A stretch of 64,000 bases of DNA. Source: Acanthaster planci (taxonomy: Eukaryota; Echinodermata; Asteroidea; Valvatida; Acanthasteridae). Positions 12,122 through 24,100 of this stretch are shown piece by piece (position 1 is the stretch's first letter; the number at the start of each line of letters is the position of its first letter). Location: positions 341,181 through 405,180 of the forward strand of contig NW_019091576.1 in NCBI RefSeq assembly GCF_001949145.1. Reading direction: 5' to 3'. The notes under the pieces were generated by a model. The model did not search any database. It was not told the DNA's origin and was given only the letters and a program-made list of their open reading frames with translations. The position numbers and the translations under genes are program-made.

Positions 12122-12266
12122 GAAAGGTTGCGGGATCGTAGCACCATGCGAAGGAATGTATCTGTTATGAGTATGTGTGGTTCTGAAAAGAACCGGGATG
12201 ATACTCAGAACCACACGTACTCATAAGAGATACATTCCTTCGCATGGTGTTACCGCAAGCCTTTCC
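12122..12266. repeat. long near-perfect hairpin (about 64-nt arms)
   Basis: Bases 12142-12185 pair with about 12205-12249 with one G:G mismatch and one G:T wobble. Outer bases (GAAAGG.TTGCGG) pair with a small bulge, leaving a loop of about 20 nt. Could be a MITE relic, or a hairpin RNA precursor if transcribed. Intergenic, about 0.9 kb before the signal-peptide exon at 13173. Confidence 0.75.
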
Positions 12267-13172
12267 ACTTACTGCAGTCTTTCACCACGAATAGCCTGAA
12301 ATTCCAATGTTAAGCTCCTTTTCTAGTTTTACTTACTCAGTGGTAGCAAGCAGAGACTTTCAACGCCTTCAACCTCGAGTGGCCAAAACAACAGAGGCTG
12401 TGTTTAGAATTGAAATCAAACGTCCCAGATATTCTTGCAATAAATAACCTCACTTGCATGAGAGGACCTATTTTTCCTGTATAGCTGCCATTGTAGAGTA
12501 CAAAACAAACGGATAAGCAACAACGTACAGACAAAAGAACGAAAAACCCCACCACAACCAACAAACAGACAATAAACACCCCTACAACAAACAAATCAAT
12601 AAACAACAAATCAATAAAAAATGGAGGGGGTTCATTTTGTAGGTACATTTGCATGTTCTTGTCTGGTCTGGATTAAGGTTGATTTATTTTTTTAGGTGGG
12701 GGTGGTTTAGTTATAAGCGTTAGTTGTCAGTGTAGTTTTGCGTGGATTGGATTGAAGACTCAACAAAATTGTTTTGACCCAGTCTGCATTTTTTCCCTAC
12801 CCGGTCTTCAGAGCAACGAAGAATATTTAAACTGGTCCTTGTATCAGAATGATTCCAAATGGTATCTATTACAAAACGTTCCTTCCAGTTGACTGTAATG
12901 AACTCATCTTGATATTAATATGCGTGGATTGAAGATGGTCTGTTCTACTAGAGGGTTACATTATTCATGAAGGACAGGGCAGACACGTGTTTATGCATAT
13001 AATGCATTTCTCCTCATTTTATTGTCGTCCAATGCTTGACAAAAAGCACCATTCGCCAGACCGTCTTAGGATACCATCGCTCTAGGCTGCTGGGCTTAAA
13101 GAAGGACTTGTACTCAGCCGGAAGTTTTCGTTTAAAAAACAAACAAACAAAACAAAACAAAACAAGGCCATC

Positions 13173-15841
13173 ATGCTTAGGGTTTCCTTTTTGTGTTTGC
13201 TGTATTTGTTGCTCTTTGGAACAGCCGAGGCCAACTGGGGCGACGGAAGTCGGGATCCTGATCACTCGCACTTGGTAAGGAAAGTTGGAAATCTGTTTGC
13301 TGCCTTGAAAGCCTCGGGAACTGTATTTCAATAGTTGGCTAAAAGTGGTAGGCGATGCTAGTGGCAGAAAGATGGCAAAAACTTTACAAACTTTTGGGTT
13401 TTATGGACAATGAAATACAACTGGTGACAAGTCTACACATCAGTGATATTTTTAATTAAGCATCGATGGCCAACATGCAAACTTAATTTGCCTTTCTTTA
13501 ATTGTGAGTTAAAGTTACAATATGATGCTGTCCCACGTGAACAAACAGAAGGATTATGAATCGTAGTTTCACAAACAGCCGTTTGATACTATTACAATTA
13601 AAAAAAAAACCATGATTTGTAACTTCAATATCGTCATATTGAAGTTACAAATCATGGTTTTTTTTTTTAATATTCTGAATAGTATCTACGGAGAATATCA
13701 ACTCACATGACTCACAGGCTGGGCAAGTACGCGTACATAAGGTTTAGTTTTTAGAGGTTAGTTTGGTTTTGTTTCTGACATTTTCAGGGGTTCGTCGCGG
13801 TGAACATGATTTGTAACGACAACAGATCTGCCTGCGGCCATTGCTACTCTGCTCGTAGCCACGGTCTGGTGTATCTAAGTACGGTATACCCTCAGGAAGT
13901 TTTCCATAATGGACACCAGCTCTTTGTACGACTTGGAGGGCACGATTTCCAAACAATTAAGCTAGGGAACTAACGAAAGCACTTCTGACTGTTTTGAACA
14001 AGGTTCCACACGCAAACAATACCAGATAAATGTTGACTTCTTTGTAAATTGGACATCACTTTATTACAGGAGCTGAGTTTTTAATTAAGGGATACTTTAT
14101 AAGCACTTTTCCAGTACTTTCTAATACATTTCAGTCTCCTATGCATGCACTACAAGACCGTATTTCTCTGCATACTGGACGTCCTAATTTTCCCGTTTAA
14201 TTCATCGGTCAGCAGCGCAGTTTCTATCTTGTACTTCAAGAAACGCGAACATGTACACAATATTTCTATATTGGTATCCATTGGGCTTGTCAGGAACGTG
14301 ATGCAGTTGATATTCTCCGTAGATACTATTCAGAATATTTGTTGATTTTTTTTTTCAGATGTGTTTGAGTACACTTCAGCGCCTTACCAATTTGAAGCGA
14401 GCATCCAAGACGGCGTCCAGGATTGGTACTGGACGTTCGTCCAAGGTAACTGCTTAAATTCGGGGTTATTTGAACGCAAGGATATTAAGACTGACGCATT
14501 TGTGGAAAGGCGTCTTGACCTACAGGAATTAAGCACTGGAATTCTTCATGCAAGCGTTCGTACGAGTGGACGTTAAGACCACACGATGCGTCTGATTATA
14601 GCTTTAAGTATCTGGTGCGCGGATCCAACGGTTCCCTGACGTACAGCGTGGGTAGCCTGAATTGACAAATACAGAAAACTTAGCAGTGGAAGATTTATGA
14701 CGTTATGTCTGGAATAAATAGAGTGCGTGTCCTCTTAAGGTTTTGAGAATAACCACTTAAAAACGATACACAGTAGTAGAAATAATATCCAATCGAAACA
14801 AATCGAAAAAAGGACCAGTACATTAACAATAACAATCCGAAATCACCTGGTTCATCAAGCTATGGCCAGTTTTCGGATATTTTTTGAAAAGGATTGGAGT
14901 TCCAATTTTGTCATGGCAGATGCCAGACCTATTATACTAAATAGCTGGTATCTACTGGTCTGGGAACCAGATTTATGTGGGTAAGGGATACACGGGAGCG
15001 TTTGATTGGTCATCACGCTTCGCAAGCCGGTCTTGGATGCTGCCAACGGAGGGAGCAAGATGGCGGCTAATTTACATTGCCAAACATCATGAGGGTCATA
15101 ACCTGTCGGAACCAATGTAAAAGTGGGGACACTTTACGTGTATTTTTTTTCCTGCGTCACCACTATCTACAATCATTCAAGAATCTATGTTGGAAAGTGT
15201 GGCAAACATGTTCCCGTTTTTACAGCCCGGAGTTGGCACTTTTGCATATTCCATGACAAGGGCATGGTTTTACAGAGCTCTTAAATAGAAAGCCAGAAAC
15301 AGGTTAGTTAATTAAGTATTTCAAAAAGCACGGTCACTGAGAAACAAGGTACAATATGCGCCAGTCCACATAAGCTGCATTGATAGGGCAGATCTAGCAC
15401 GTGCGTCCTAACGACCTCAGACGCGCTTCGTTTGGGGCATGCGCTGTTGGAAAATCGAACTGACACGTTAGTCAGGGGCGGGACATTATAATAAAACTAA
15501 GATGCACAGCATCTAGTCTGTTAAACCTGTTCGGCTGAACATTTTCTCTAGAGCTAAACAAGAGGTCTAGAAAAAGGCGTCGTCTGTAGTTATCTTGTTT
15601 CTGCCACTCTCCAGACGATCCATCGGAGCCCTTCCGTGTCTGCAAAGAAGTCCAGGTGTCCTCCACCCCAGAGCTGCCGCTGCCCATGCGCGCCGCCCTC
15701 TGCATGGACAACGACTTCAGCGCCCTCAGCGTGCCAGGGGATTGTTCCCATCCGGTGGTCACCGTCAGCATGGACACGCACTTCGCCAACGAGAAGATCA
15801 ACGGTCTGCAAACACTTTACTGCTTACCCCAGCAGGCGTAG
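13173..15841 (+). CDS. unrecognised secreted protein, multi-exon
   Basis: Exon 1 (13173-13274) has a clear signal peptide, MLRVSFLCLLYLLLFGTAEA, then NWGDGSRDPDHSHL, and leaves in phase 0 at TTG/GTAAGG. Exon 2 begins at 13788 after TTTTCAG and reads GFVAVNMICNDNRSACGHCY onward; left unspliced it runs to a TAA at 13971-13973 (95 aa in total). Exons 3 (14359-14445, FEYTSAPYQFEAS..DWYWTFVQ), 4 (14526-14651, WNSSCKRSYEW..DYSFKYLVRG) and 5 (15615-15841, FRVCKEVQVSS..ALCMDNDFSAL) are all phase 1 to phase 1 with good acceptors, and exon 5 ends at TAG 15839-15841. Exon 2 must leave in phase 1 to reach exon 3; its donors (for example GTAACG near 13820 or GTACGG near 13890) are weak, so that join is unresolved. 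Exon 4 unspliced gives an alternative stop at 14663-14665 followed by AATAAA. Cysteines and an N-S-S sequon fit an extracellular protein. I do not recognise a family. Confidence 0.5.
13598..13670. repeat. perfect hairpin, about 34-nt arms, 4-nt loop
   Basis: Left arm 13598-13631 and right arm 13636-13670 are reverse complements (core CCATGATTTGTAACTTCAAT) around the loop CGTC, ending in an A tract and a T tract. Intronic, just upstream of exon 2 of the secreted-protein gene. Confidence 0.85.
13669..13702. repeat. 34-bp arm of an inverted repeat flanking exon 2
   Basis: Exact reverse complement of 14306-14339. The two arms lie in the introns on either side of exon 2 of the secreted-protein gene, about 600 bp apart. 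Confidence 0.85.
14306..14339. repeat. 34-bp arm of an inverted repeat flanking exon 2
   Basis: Exact reverse complement of 13669-13702. It ends only about 18 bases before the exon 3 acceptor AG, so it overlaps the branch-point/polypyrimidine region. Confidence 0.85.
14713..14718 (+). terminator. AATAAA polyadenylation signal for an exon-4 readthrough form
   Basis: Canonical AATAAA 48 bases after the in-frame stop (14663-14665) that is reached if exon 4 of the secreted-protein gene is not spliced at 14651. Suggests an alternative 3' end. Confidence 0.45.
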
Positions 15842-15993
15842 GCTGTTCAGCGACAGTGGCCTCTTACATGTGGGAAGCTCTTGGAATCCCGGTCTTTATA
15901 GCAATGGCATTAAAGTGCTGATAGATTTTCAACAAAGACTTCTTTCAACTCTCTACCACGCACTTTTCTCAACTTTTGGATACTCTTTGCTGT

Positions 15994-15999
15994 ATTAAA
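15994..15999 (+). terminator. ATTAAA polyadenylation signal after exon 5
   Basis: ATTAAA about 150 bases after the exon 5 TAG stop (15839-15841), consistent with a terminal exon there. Confidence 0.35.
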
Positions 16000-16429
16000 T
16001 CTAAATGAAAAAAACATTGAGGTGAAAGTATCGGAAAGTGCATTTTTATATTATATTTTACATTAATGATTTTCCCTGACTACTGAGGGCGCTATTGCTG
16101 GGAATGGACGACCATGTTCGTTTTAAATACGTTTTTCATGAAAGCTGTAAAACCAAGATTATTTAGCTCATAGAAAACATTCCTGTAAAGGGTTGTTCAT
16201 TAGTTTATTGCTAGGTATCTACACAGCAACCAATCATCAAAGTAAGATAGTTCAGGCCAGCAACTTTGAAAAAGTACAGCAGGTTGCTTTCACAAAAAAA
16301 TGCCATATTCTATTTTCACTGGTTCTTCTTGAAAGAAAGCGAAACAGCCGCAGACAACTTGTTTCTGCTATGTATCATCATTCAACAAATTGGGTGAAAA
16401 CTGATTTGACAGGAGGTTACCTCATTTTG

Positions 16430-16565
16430 TTTATAGGTAGTGTGCCCTTGGACAAGGCACCTTGTCACTCATTGCCTCTCTCCACCCAGGAGTAATTGAA
16501 TACCGGTACCCTGTGAGCTGGGGCAGAGATAGTTACTGTGGTTGATTCAGCCGTTTTGCGCCGAA
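16430..16565 (+). repeat. SINE-like dispersed repeat fragment
   Basis: Contains the modules CTTGGACAAGGCACCTTGTC, ATTGCCTCTCTCCACCCAGG and GGTTGATTCAGCCGTTTTGC. I recall similar modules as a common interspersed repeat in marine invertebrate deuterostomes; that identification is from memory and unverified. Confidence 0.45.
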
Positions 16566-17033
16566 AAGATCCTGAATGCTACAACGAGGCCTAGTGCCGC
16601 ATTTAGTTCGACGTTCAGGTCGAAGGTCCTCTCCCCCTCCCGGCCCCTCTTTTTAATTAAACAGAGTCATGTTCCTACGTCATACACTTCGATCACACTC
16701 GAAGTCCCGTTTCTCTGTAAAATGAGAAACGGGTGCTTTCAAAGACCTCTTCAAGCTCGGTTTGGTTGCGATACTATTGTCATGTCGGCTTTTGATGACA
16801 ACTTTCCCTTCGGCAGTGTTTGGTACATTATGAAGCCAGCCATGGGACAGAGAGACCCCCGCCTCTGTGTTGGTCATAGTTATACTGGTATCTCACGAAT
16901 TCTTTTCAGACATTGGGGGGGGGGGGTTAAAGTGACAACAGGCTGGAGTGTGTATAGGGATTAGACTTGTTGGGGGGTATCCCTCTACCCATTTCGCGTC
17001 ATGCCTGGTACAGTTTAGTTTGGGAATTTCCAG

Positions 17034-18771
17034 TGAAGCAAATCCGGGATCGATTCCTTGGAAATGGCGGCAGTGAATGCGAAACATCACCCAACAATCC
17101 CCTGACAGGCCCACTTTCTGTGCGCTTGAAGTTAATAACATCACAGAAGATCAGACTTACATAGTCACGGTTTGGATGTGAAAATAAACGTGGTTTTCAG
17201 GCTGGCTGCAAGACCAAGAAACGAACTCGGACTGGGCGCGGGAGCGATTGTGAACTTGGCTACGGGAATCGTGTCGGCGTTCGTGGCAGTTTGTAAGTTT
17301 TGTTGTTATTGTCGTTGATGTTTCCCTCTGCTTGATCAACCTTATCTTTGCTCTCTTGTCGAGGTGTCTGTCGGGGTGTTTTGTTATTTGTTTGGGGGTT
17401 GTTTTGGGGTGTTATTTGAAGGTGGGTTTTCATATGTTTTATGAGCTTTTTTGTCTCGTCTCTTGGGGAGCTAGGGGTGTTACTTCTGTTTGCTTCTTTT
17501 TGCTGTAGCGTTTGTTTCTTTATTTTATTTGTTGGGGTGATTCAAGGAGCTATGTTGCTTTTATTATTTTAACTAAAAGGGCCAAGGGTTGTGGTTCCAC
17601 GTAGTTCCGAGCACGCACACGCAACTGGGGAAAACGGCCGGCTTGTCTGCTGCCACTAAGCGTCTCAAAGTCGCCCACTGGATTATGTGAAAAGCCTTCA
17701 CACTAGACTAGACTTTTGGGGGCGGGGATGAAGCTGGCGAGGGAGGGGGGGGTATTTTTCTGGGGGTACCAAGTACACGTGACAGAAATAGGAGACTGTG
17801 AAAGTAGAGGCGTTTGACTTTTTTTTCACTTCTCTGTTTTGTCAAACGTTATAACAACGCTTTTCCTTTCACAGTGGGGCTGTTATTCGGCGGTGGCGTG
17901 ATTTGGAAATGCCGCACGCGCAGAAAGAAGAAACTTGCCGGTGAGGATGGATCGCGACTCAAGTTTTGCTTTAAAAAACTGTAGTCTGTTTTAAAGGAGA
18001 ACACTTCTTGGATTTCTTGGAGAGGAAACCGTTTAAATCAAATATATCAACTGTCAATTTTTTTTTAACATGAGAGCGTCCTGGCTAAATGTATCAGGGG
18101 AGGATTTTTTTTCCTTTTTAATTCATTTTCTTAAACGAATAGTTTGTTATACTGGGATCTAGGCCTACATCCATATGTATCATTAAAAAATGACTGGCAT
18201 AATATCAATGGGTTCCAGCATGGTACCGGGATGTCGCAGGACACTTGCACTCAATGCGGTAACTTGGGCCGAATTTCCGGGGGTGGAGGTCAATGAGGGG
18301 GGCACACATTATTTTCAGGAGGGGGGGCACTGCTAGAGAATAAGTTGCAGCTGCACTACACCGGAGATTATTTAAAGATTTTAAATTATGCCACTACTTG
18401 CTCCGTGTTACCGTTTCAGCCAGTCAAAGCTTAACTTATATTAATCGCAATTATAGCGTTAAAGCAAGCCCCGGGTTTTTGCTCTACACAAGGGGGTTCT
18501 ATACCCATTTTCTTGGTAGTGGGGTGGGGGGAGACAAAGTCGCCCTTGCACCCCGTAGATAGAACCGCGCCTGTTTTATAGACCTACACGTATCTGTGTG
18601 ATAGTTCGACAGCGTCTGAATATTCACGAGTTTTTATTTTATTTAGATACGGACAACAACCAACAGTCTTCAGACCAGCACAACGGGGAGTCGGACGCAA
18701 GACTCGAACAGCAACTAACACCACCTACCGACGAATCGCAGCCCGTGTACGAAACATTAAACGGCGACTAG
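17034..18771 (+). CDS. type I membrane protein, 3' exons (membrane-proximal region, TM, short tail)
   Basis: Four phase-linked exons: 17034-17130 (phase 1 in, phase 2 out, weak donor AA/GTTAAT, 70-bp intron), 17201-17292 (phase 2 to 1), 17875-17940 (phase 1 to 1) and 18647-18771 (phase 1, TAG stop 18769-18771). The first reads NNPLTGPLSVRLK into LAARPRNELG, like the end of an FN3-type membrane-proximal domain. The second and third give a hydrophobic helix (AIVNLATGIVSAFVAV, LGLLFGGGVIW) and then a basic stop-transfer cluster KCRTRRKKK. The last exon is a 41-residue Gln/Ser/Asp-rich tail ending PVYETLNGD, a YxxL motif near the C-terminus. The 5' ectodomain exons are not assigned; they could be the secreted-protein exons at 13.2-15.8 kb or undetected ones. 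Family unknown. Confidence 0.55.
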
Positions 18772-21174
18772 CTCGTTGCTAGCAACTTGGCTAATGTAGG
18801 GAATATTTCCGGACTGGCCTTGGACGTTAAAGACTGGCTCCGGAGAACGCACACGGATAACATCCCTCACCTTTGGCTGGAGCCACGGCCCACCACAAGC
18901 ATCCATCCTCCCGAACTGGTCTGGAACGACGTCTAAGACCAACCAAGTACATATCAATTAAATACATTTATCTATGAAGTCAGGTCCCCCTTTTTCGACA
19001 AAGTTATCCCGATGAAGGCCCGTGTTGATGGCCTAGCTGCTCATGGAGATAAGCACGGTAGTCCATTCATTTCTCAGAAAGGACTCTACCAAAGGGACAG
19101 CTGCAAAGTCCAATCCTCCACGGGAAACCACAAGCTGCGAAAGAAAATACTGATAAATCGAGTTGTAAACCATTTCTGATATCATGTATAGCAACCAACC
19201 ACCCTTCACAGTTCAAATTCATCGATTACCTACCTTGAAAAAATATTGAAACAAGACCAACACAAGACCTCTAGTCTGAGTTCAAGTCACAAGCTATTCA
19301 GCTGAACTGCAACAAAAGCATTCCTTTGCGACTGTTCACACTGTTACTTGCGACTAGTCTTGTGAAGTCTGGTGTGTGGTCTTCAGTCCGGTCTTGTGAT
19401 GGTCTCGACTACCACAGTTACCTGGTCCCTAACGATAACTCGCCTGTATTTGAGTTAGTCATTAAGTCATAATTATACACCTGCAAACAAACCCTGTTCT
19501 ATACGAAGCGGTACAAGTTCTGTAAAATACCTTTGATTACATGTATTTATTTTGGTAGTTTGTGGGACTGCATTTAAGTGCAAATTTGACGGAAAGGTGA
19601 TGGGTTTTCGGTAGCACAATGTAAAATATTTCTCTTGTATGTGTGGTTCTGGTAAATTTGAAATACATGTATCTGGTAATAACTTTGTTGAACATTAAAA
19701 CAAGAAGTCACGCACTTGCACACGACTCTGTGTATAAAGGGCACATGAAAGCCTACATGCTCAATGCACATGTACATGTATGGGGATGTGGGTGGACTTT
19801 GGTTATGGCTCTTGTTCATTTATTTTGTCAGTAATGTTTAGTCATGTCACATTATGTCTCTTTAAAGCACCCTGCAACACGTCACAATTCTTGAACATGA
19901 AATAATCTCAACACTGAATTCAACTTCAAAGGTTTCAAATTAACAACTTTCTAAACAACAGTAATTTATTCACAAATGGATTCGTGGAACACAACCTATG
20001 CGCTTGATGCTAAAAAGTAAATGGTGTTGGAAATAAAGGTATTGATGCATAGAGGCAATAATCGGATTACCATACATGGTAAGCCTAGACTGGGAAGCTG
20101 TCCACATAAGGTCGAGTCGGGGGCAGTAATAAGACTAAACACCAGTAGTCTTTAGGACTCTTCCGTAAAGGCTGGGAGACGTACACGTATAACACCGCGT
20201 CTGACTGGTTTGGCTGTGGCTAGATGTAATCAGTGCACCTACACGTATGGAGAATGCATGAAGCCACGACTACATGTGGCTTACACCTTACACACATTTG
20301 TGTACTTCTTGTTGCTGTAGGCAACAAAAGTGGACACCGCCTTCCTGTGTGGCAAACACAACGGCTATGTCTGAATGAACCGACTGTGGCTAAAATGTAC
20401 ACACAGTATACATGTACAATGTACATGTATGTGTCTTCAGCCACTACGCAATGAGTCAATGAGTTATGACTTGCAAAGCCACACACGTCATTTCCATCTC
20501 CACTTCTGTCATAGCCATACCGTGTACACGTAGCAAACGGTATTTACTTATGGTGGAAATAAAATCAAATGCCTAATTTATCCTTCCTTAACCCTAGCCC
20601 TGCCAGACACAGCATAGTGCAGCAGGTGTAAAAGTCTGACGTGCTTTGATGCCCTAGGCAATCGACAGCAGCCGGTGAAACTGGCGATGTCGAGACAATA
20701 GGAGCTAGTCCCGTGGAACAATGCCACTGCTGGATCTTGCGGTGTCTGGCAACCACAGACTCCTAGGCTGCTTGGCCTTGGGGAGAGTTGACCTGTTGGA
20801 TCTTGTTACACTGGGCAGGGAAGTTACATGTACTTTGACAAGAGACACAGGCTAGGCCGATTTGTCTAGCAAGGTTTCTTGCCAAAATACTCCAGAAGGG
20901 TTAGGGTAAACAGTGTTCATCAATTAATTTACTGAAAACGAAGCCACTAAAGATTTCTCTTTAAATAAAAACCAGTCTTAAATACGAAACACATGCAATC
21001 ATTTAAATTTTACTTTCTCAAATTGTTTTGCTCAAACTTTCAAGAAAAGAAAAATAACCTAAATCACACTTCAACGTGCAAACCGCCCAGAAGCACCACT
21101 ATTAAAAGAGGGGTGCTGGGTGATCTGGCACAAATTTGGGCTTGGAACTGGCAGGCTTCAGCTGTCAGCTGTCG
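18772..21174. other. convergent 3' flanks of the membrane-protein gene and ATP5MG
   Basis: No exon that I can support. It holds the 3' side of the + strand membrane-protein gene (an ATTAAA occurs near 18957) and the 3' side of ATP5MG on the minus strand. TACATGTA-type simple sequence begins to be frequent from about 19.6 kb. Confidence 0.5.
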
Positions 21175-24100
21175 TTAAATGTACTTGGGCTCCGGGTGGT
21201 CAGACTTGACGTTGTAGCCGATGATACTCCGCCTCCCGATCTGCTCGCCCACGAAGAACCAGAACGCCACCTCCACGCAGACAAGGGTGTTACGGAATGC
21301 CTCCTGGTGATATATATTAAAAAAAAGATCAAGATGAGATGTGTAATGACAGTACGGTTGGTGCAGTGGGTTTTTCCTCTCCTTTCACCCCTGCGGCCAC
21401 GGTTCGAATCCCACCAAGGTCAGCAACTCACCACGTGGATTGAGTTTTCAGTACCTGCCTGATTCCGTGGGTTTTTCCTGAAATATTTATCCAGGTTTCC
21501 CTCACTCTTCTAAAACTTAACATTTCTTCACTGTCTTCTCAACTGCCATTTCATTCTGTGATTGGTGTTAAATAAACTAAAATAAATTAATAGAAATACT
21601 CATAAATCAGTAAATAAAGATCATGTACATGATCCTGTAGTAAGGATGAGGCCCAGAGATTTGGATCTCTTACTCCTGAACATGCTGAATATACATGTAC
21701 ATGTGGGCAATTCCAGAAATTAGATGTACATGTAGGTGTCCATCTTTTTTCGTGAGCCCTTTTCACATCTGGCATGTGATTTTGTAATTTCAGAACACAT
21801 TTTCTAATTTCCAAGAGTGATGAATTAATGAAAACTACCTGCCAAACAAATGCAGGGCAGCAATAATTTGAAATTGATTCCAATGACATTTAGATGTCAA
21901 ATAACAAAGGTCAGATGTAACTGGGATGCCAACATGTCACACTTTTGGACGCCTAAATTCAGGATTTACCCATGTACAGTCGAACATACATGTACATGTA
22001 CATGTAAGAAGAGCACTGTTACATATTATACAAGGTCATATTTACCGGTACACATGTTTAACAAGGACAATTTTAGGTCCCAATTCTTTGTTCGTCTTTG
22101 TTTTCCATTACTGATAACATACATGTAAGGTACAATGTACATGTACTGTAACTACATGTACATGTATCAAAACTACTGTAACTACATGTACATGTATCAA
22201 AACTACTGTAACTACATGTACATGTACATGTATCAAAACTACTGTAACTACATGTACATGTATCAAAACTACTGTAACTACATGTACATGTATCAAAACT
22301 ACTGTAACTACATGTACATGTATCAAAACTACTGTAACTACATGTACATGAATCAAAACTACTGTAACTACATGTACATGTACATGTACATGTATCAAAA
22401 CTACTGTAACTACATGTACATGTATCAAAACTACTGTAACTTCATGTACATGTATCAAAACTACTGTAACTACATGTACATGTATCAAAACTACTGTAAC
22501 TACATGTACATGTATCAAAACTACTGTAACTAGATGTACATGTATCAAAACTACTGTAACTTCATGTACATGTATCAAAACTACTGTAACTACATGTACA
22601 TGAACATGTAATTTGTGAAGTTCCAAGGATCTTGTTCTAACAGAGTTCCACTGTACAATGTACATGTACCGGTACATGCTGGGTCCGGGGCTCAAATCCG
22701 GCACCTGGTTTACGTGCTGCAACTTTGGTTAGACATGTTAGATCAGTTTATCCTCGTCCGTCTCACCGACCAGGGCTGTAAAGTGGGTACCCATGAGGGA
22801 GGAGATGCTTGTGTTGGATTAGTTGCGTTTTGCCCAAACTGGCAGCGTTGAGCTGCGCTGCAAGGGCAGCCGAGATGTTCTCAGTGGTATTTATGAGCCA
22901 GCTGAGCTGGGGGTATTAATGATGCAGCGCCTCGACTCAAGTAACACCAATGCTGGATATGCTCTATTAAAGGGTAGCTGTCATCAATTTTTGTGATTAC
23001 AAACCTCTGAATTGCACTTTTGTGCCTCAGTTTACCTTATTTCAACCTTTGTTTCATGAGTTCAAATGGTATTTTAAAGCCTTCTGGGTTTTCTGTTAAT
23101 GATCATTTCCATATTCATGAGCAAAACTGTGATGTCATCTCAGGAAGAGGCCTTAATGTTAAATTAGTTTGTACACAAAAAAGTCATTTTCCTAGACTAA
23201 ACTTTCTCTTCTTTGCTGATTCACTGTTGTTTATAAATGTGCATAGCAATAAGAAAGCATCAACCCCTCTATCAGAAATGTTTTCAGTATTCAGTTAGTA
23301 AATTCCGAGTTCACAATTTGAACAGAAACACCTACATGTATGTATGTATGCACTGAACCATGTCTTCCTTAGATGATTTCACAGCAAGAGCGCCCTCAGT
23401 TGTCCGGAAAAGCATGGATAATTTTCATTGTTTAAAAGCATGCACTTCTCAGTGCACTTAACCAAATAGGAGTGTGTAAGAGTTTCATACAATGAAGAAG
23501 AGTACAAAGATGCAGAAAAATCGTGTCTGGTAAAAAATCATTGCAGCTACATGTCAAATCATCAATTGTTTGTTCATCCAATGCTTTAAATAGCGCCTAA
23601 ATCAGTGACAAAAGCAACCCATTTTTCCTAATGTGATCATATTTATACCATAGAGTGGCCATTTCCGACTTCAGATAGCTGAAGGGCAATTCTATGGGAA
23701 GGTAGCCTTGACAATAAAATGTCAAGTTTATCACAAGGCAAAAGAAAGGAGTACATGTACCTGTACTTACATGTAGGTTTTACCCATGTGGGTTAAAGTC
23801 AAAGAAACAAAGGAATTACATGTACATCAATCGGTGGAATATTTTGCAAAATACAGTTATAAATGCTGAAGGAATTTTTTTAGTCATCCAAACTGCTAAA
23901 TTACAGTATATGCGTAACTGAATTTGTATTTTGAAAATAGAAAAAAAAAAGCCAGCAGTTCTATATTTCAATTTAGAGAAGCAAAATGGGTCTACAAGTA
24001 CATGTACATGTACTTCAGTCCCTTATGAGGAAATTTCCACTCCACCTTCCAAAAATATTTCATCATCACACATAGATTTACATGTACAGTACATGTACAT

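Larger units (their letters stand above)
8838..13172. other. intergenic DNA, GC/CCAAT island and repeats
   Basis: No coding exon that I can support. Contains a CpG-rich open stretch at 9.3-9.55 kb with no family motif, a CCAAT-rich GC island (10490-10880), dispersed repeat copy 2 (11298-11500), a long hairpin (12122-12266) and A/C-rich low complexity at 12.5-12.6 kb. Confidence 0.5.
15842..17033. other. non-coding interval with SINE-like fragment
   Basis: No exon that I can support. Contains a dispersed SINE-like fragment (16430-16565) and a small perfect hairpin at 16706-16733 (CCCGTTTCTC, loop, GAGAAACGGG). It may be intron if the membrane-anchor exons at 17.0-18.8 kb belong to the gene that starts at 13173. 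Confidence 0.45.

Noticed and set aside
15234-15290. Possible terminal exon PGVGTFAYSMTRAWFYRALK after TTTTTACAG
   Set aside because: Very short, phase 0, and it competes with the better supported 15615-15841 exon.
17131-17178. FN3-like reading VNNITEDQTYIVTVW just before the TM exon
   Set aside because: To join the TM exon in frame it would need an intron of about 22 bases; the alternative frame with a 70-base intron is more credible.
22108-22722. Long overlapping ORFs on both strands (HVHVVTVVLI and YMYMYQNYCN repeats)
   Set aside because: They are translations of the 30-bp minisatellite, open only because the unit is a multiple of three without stops.
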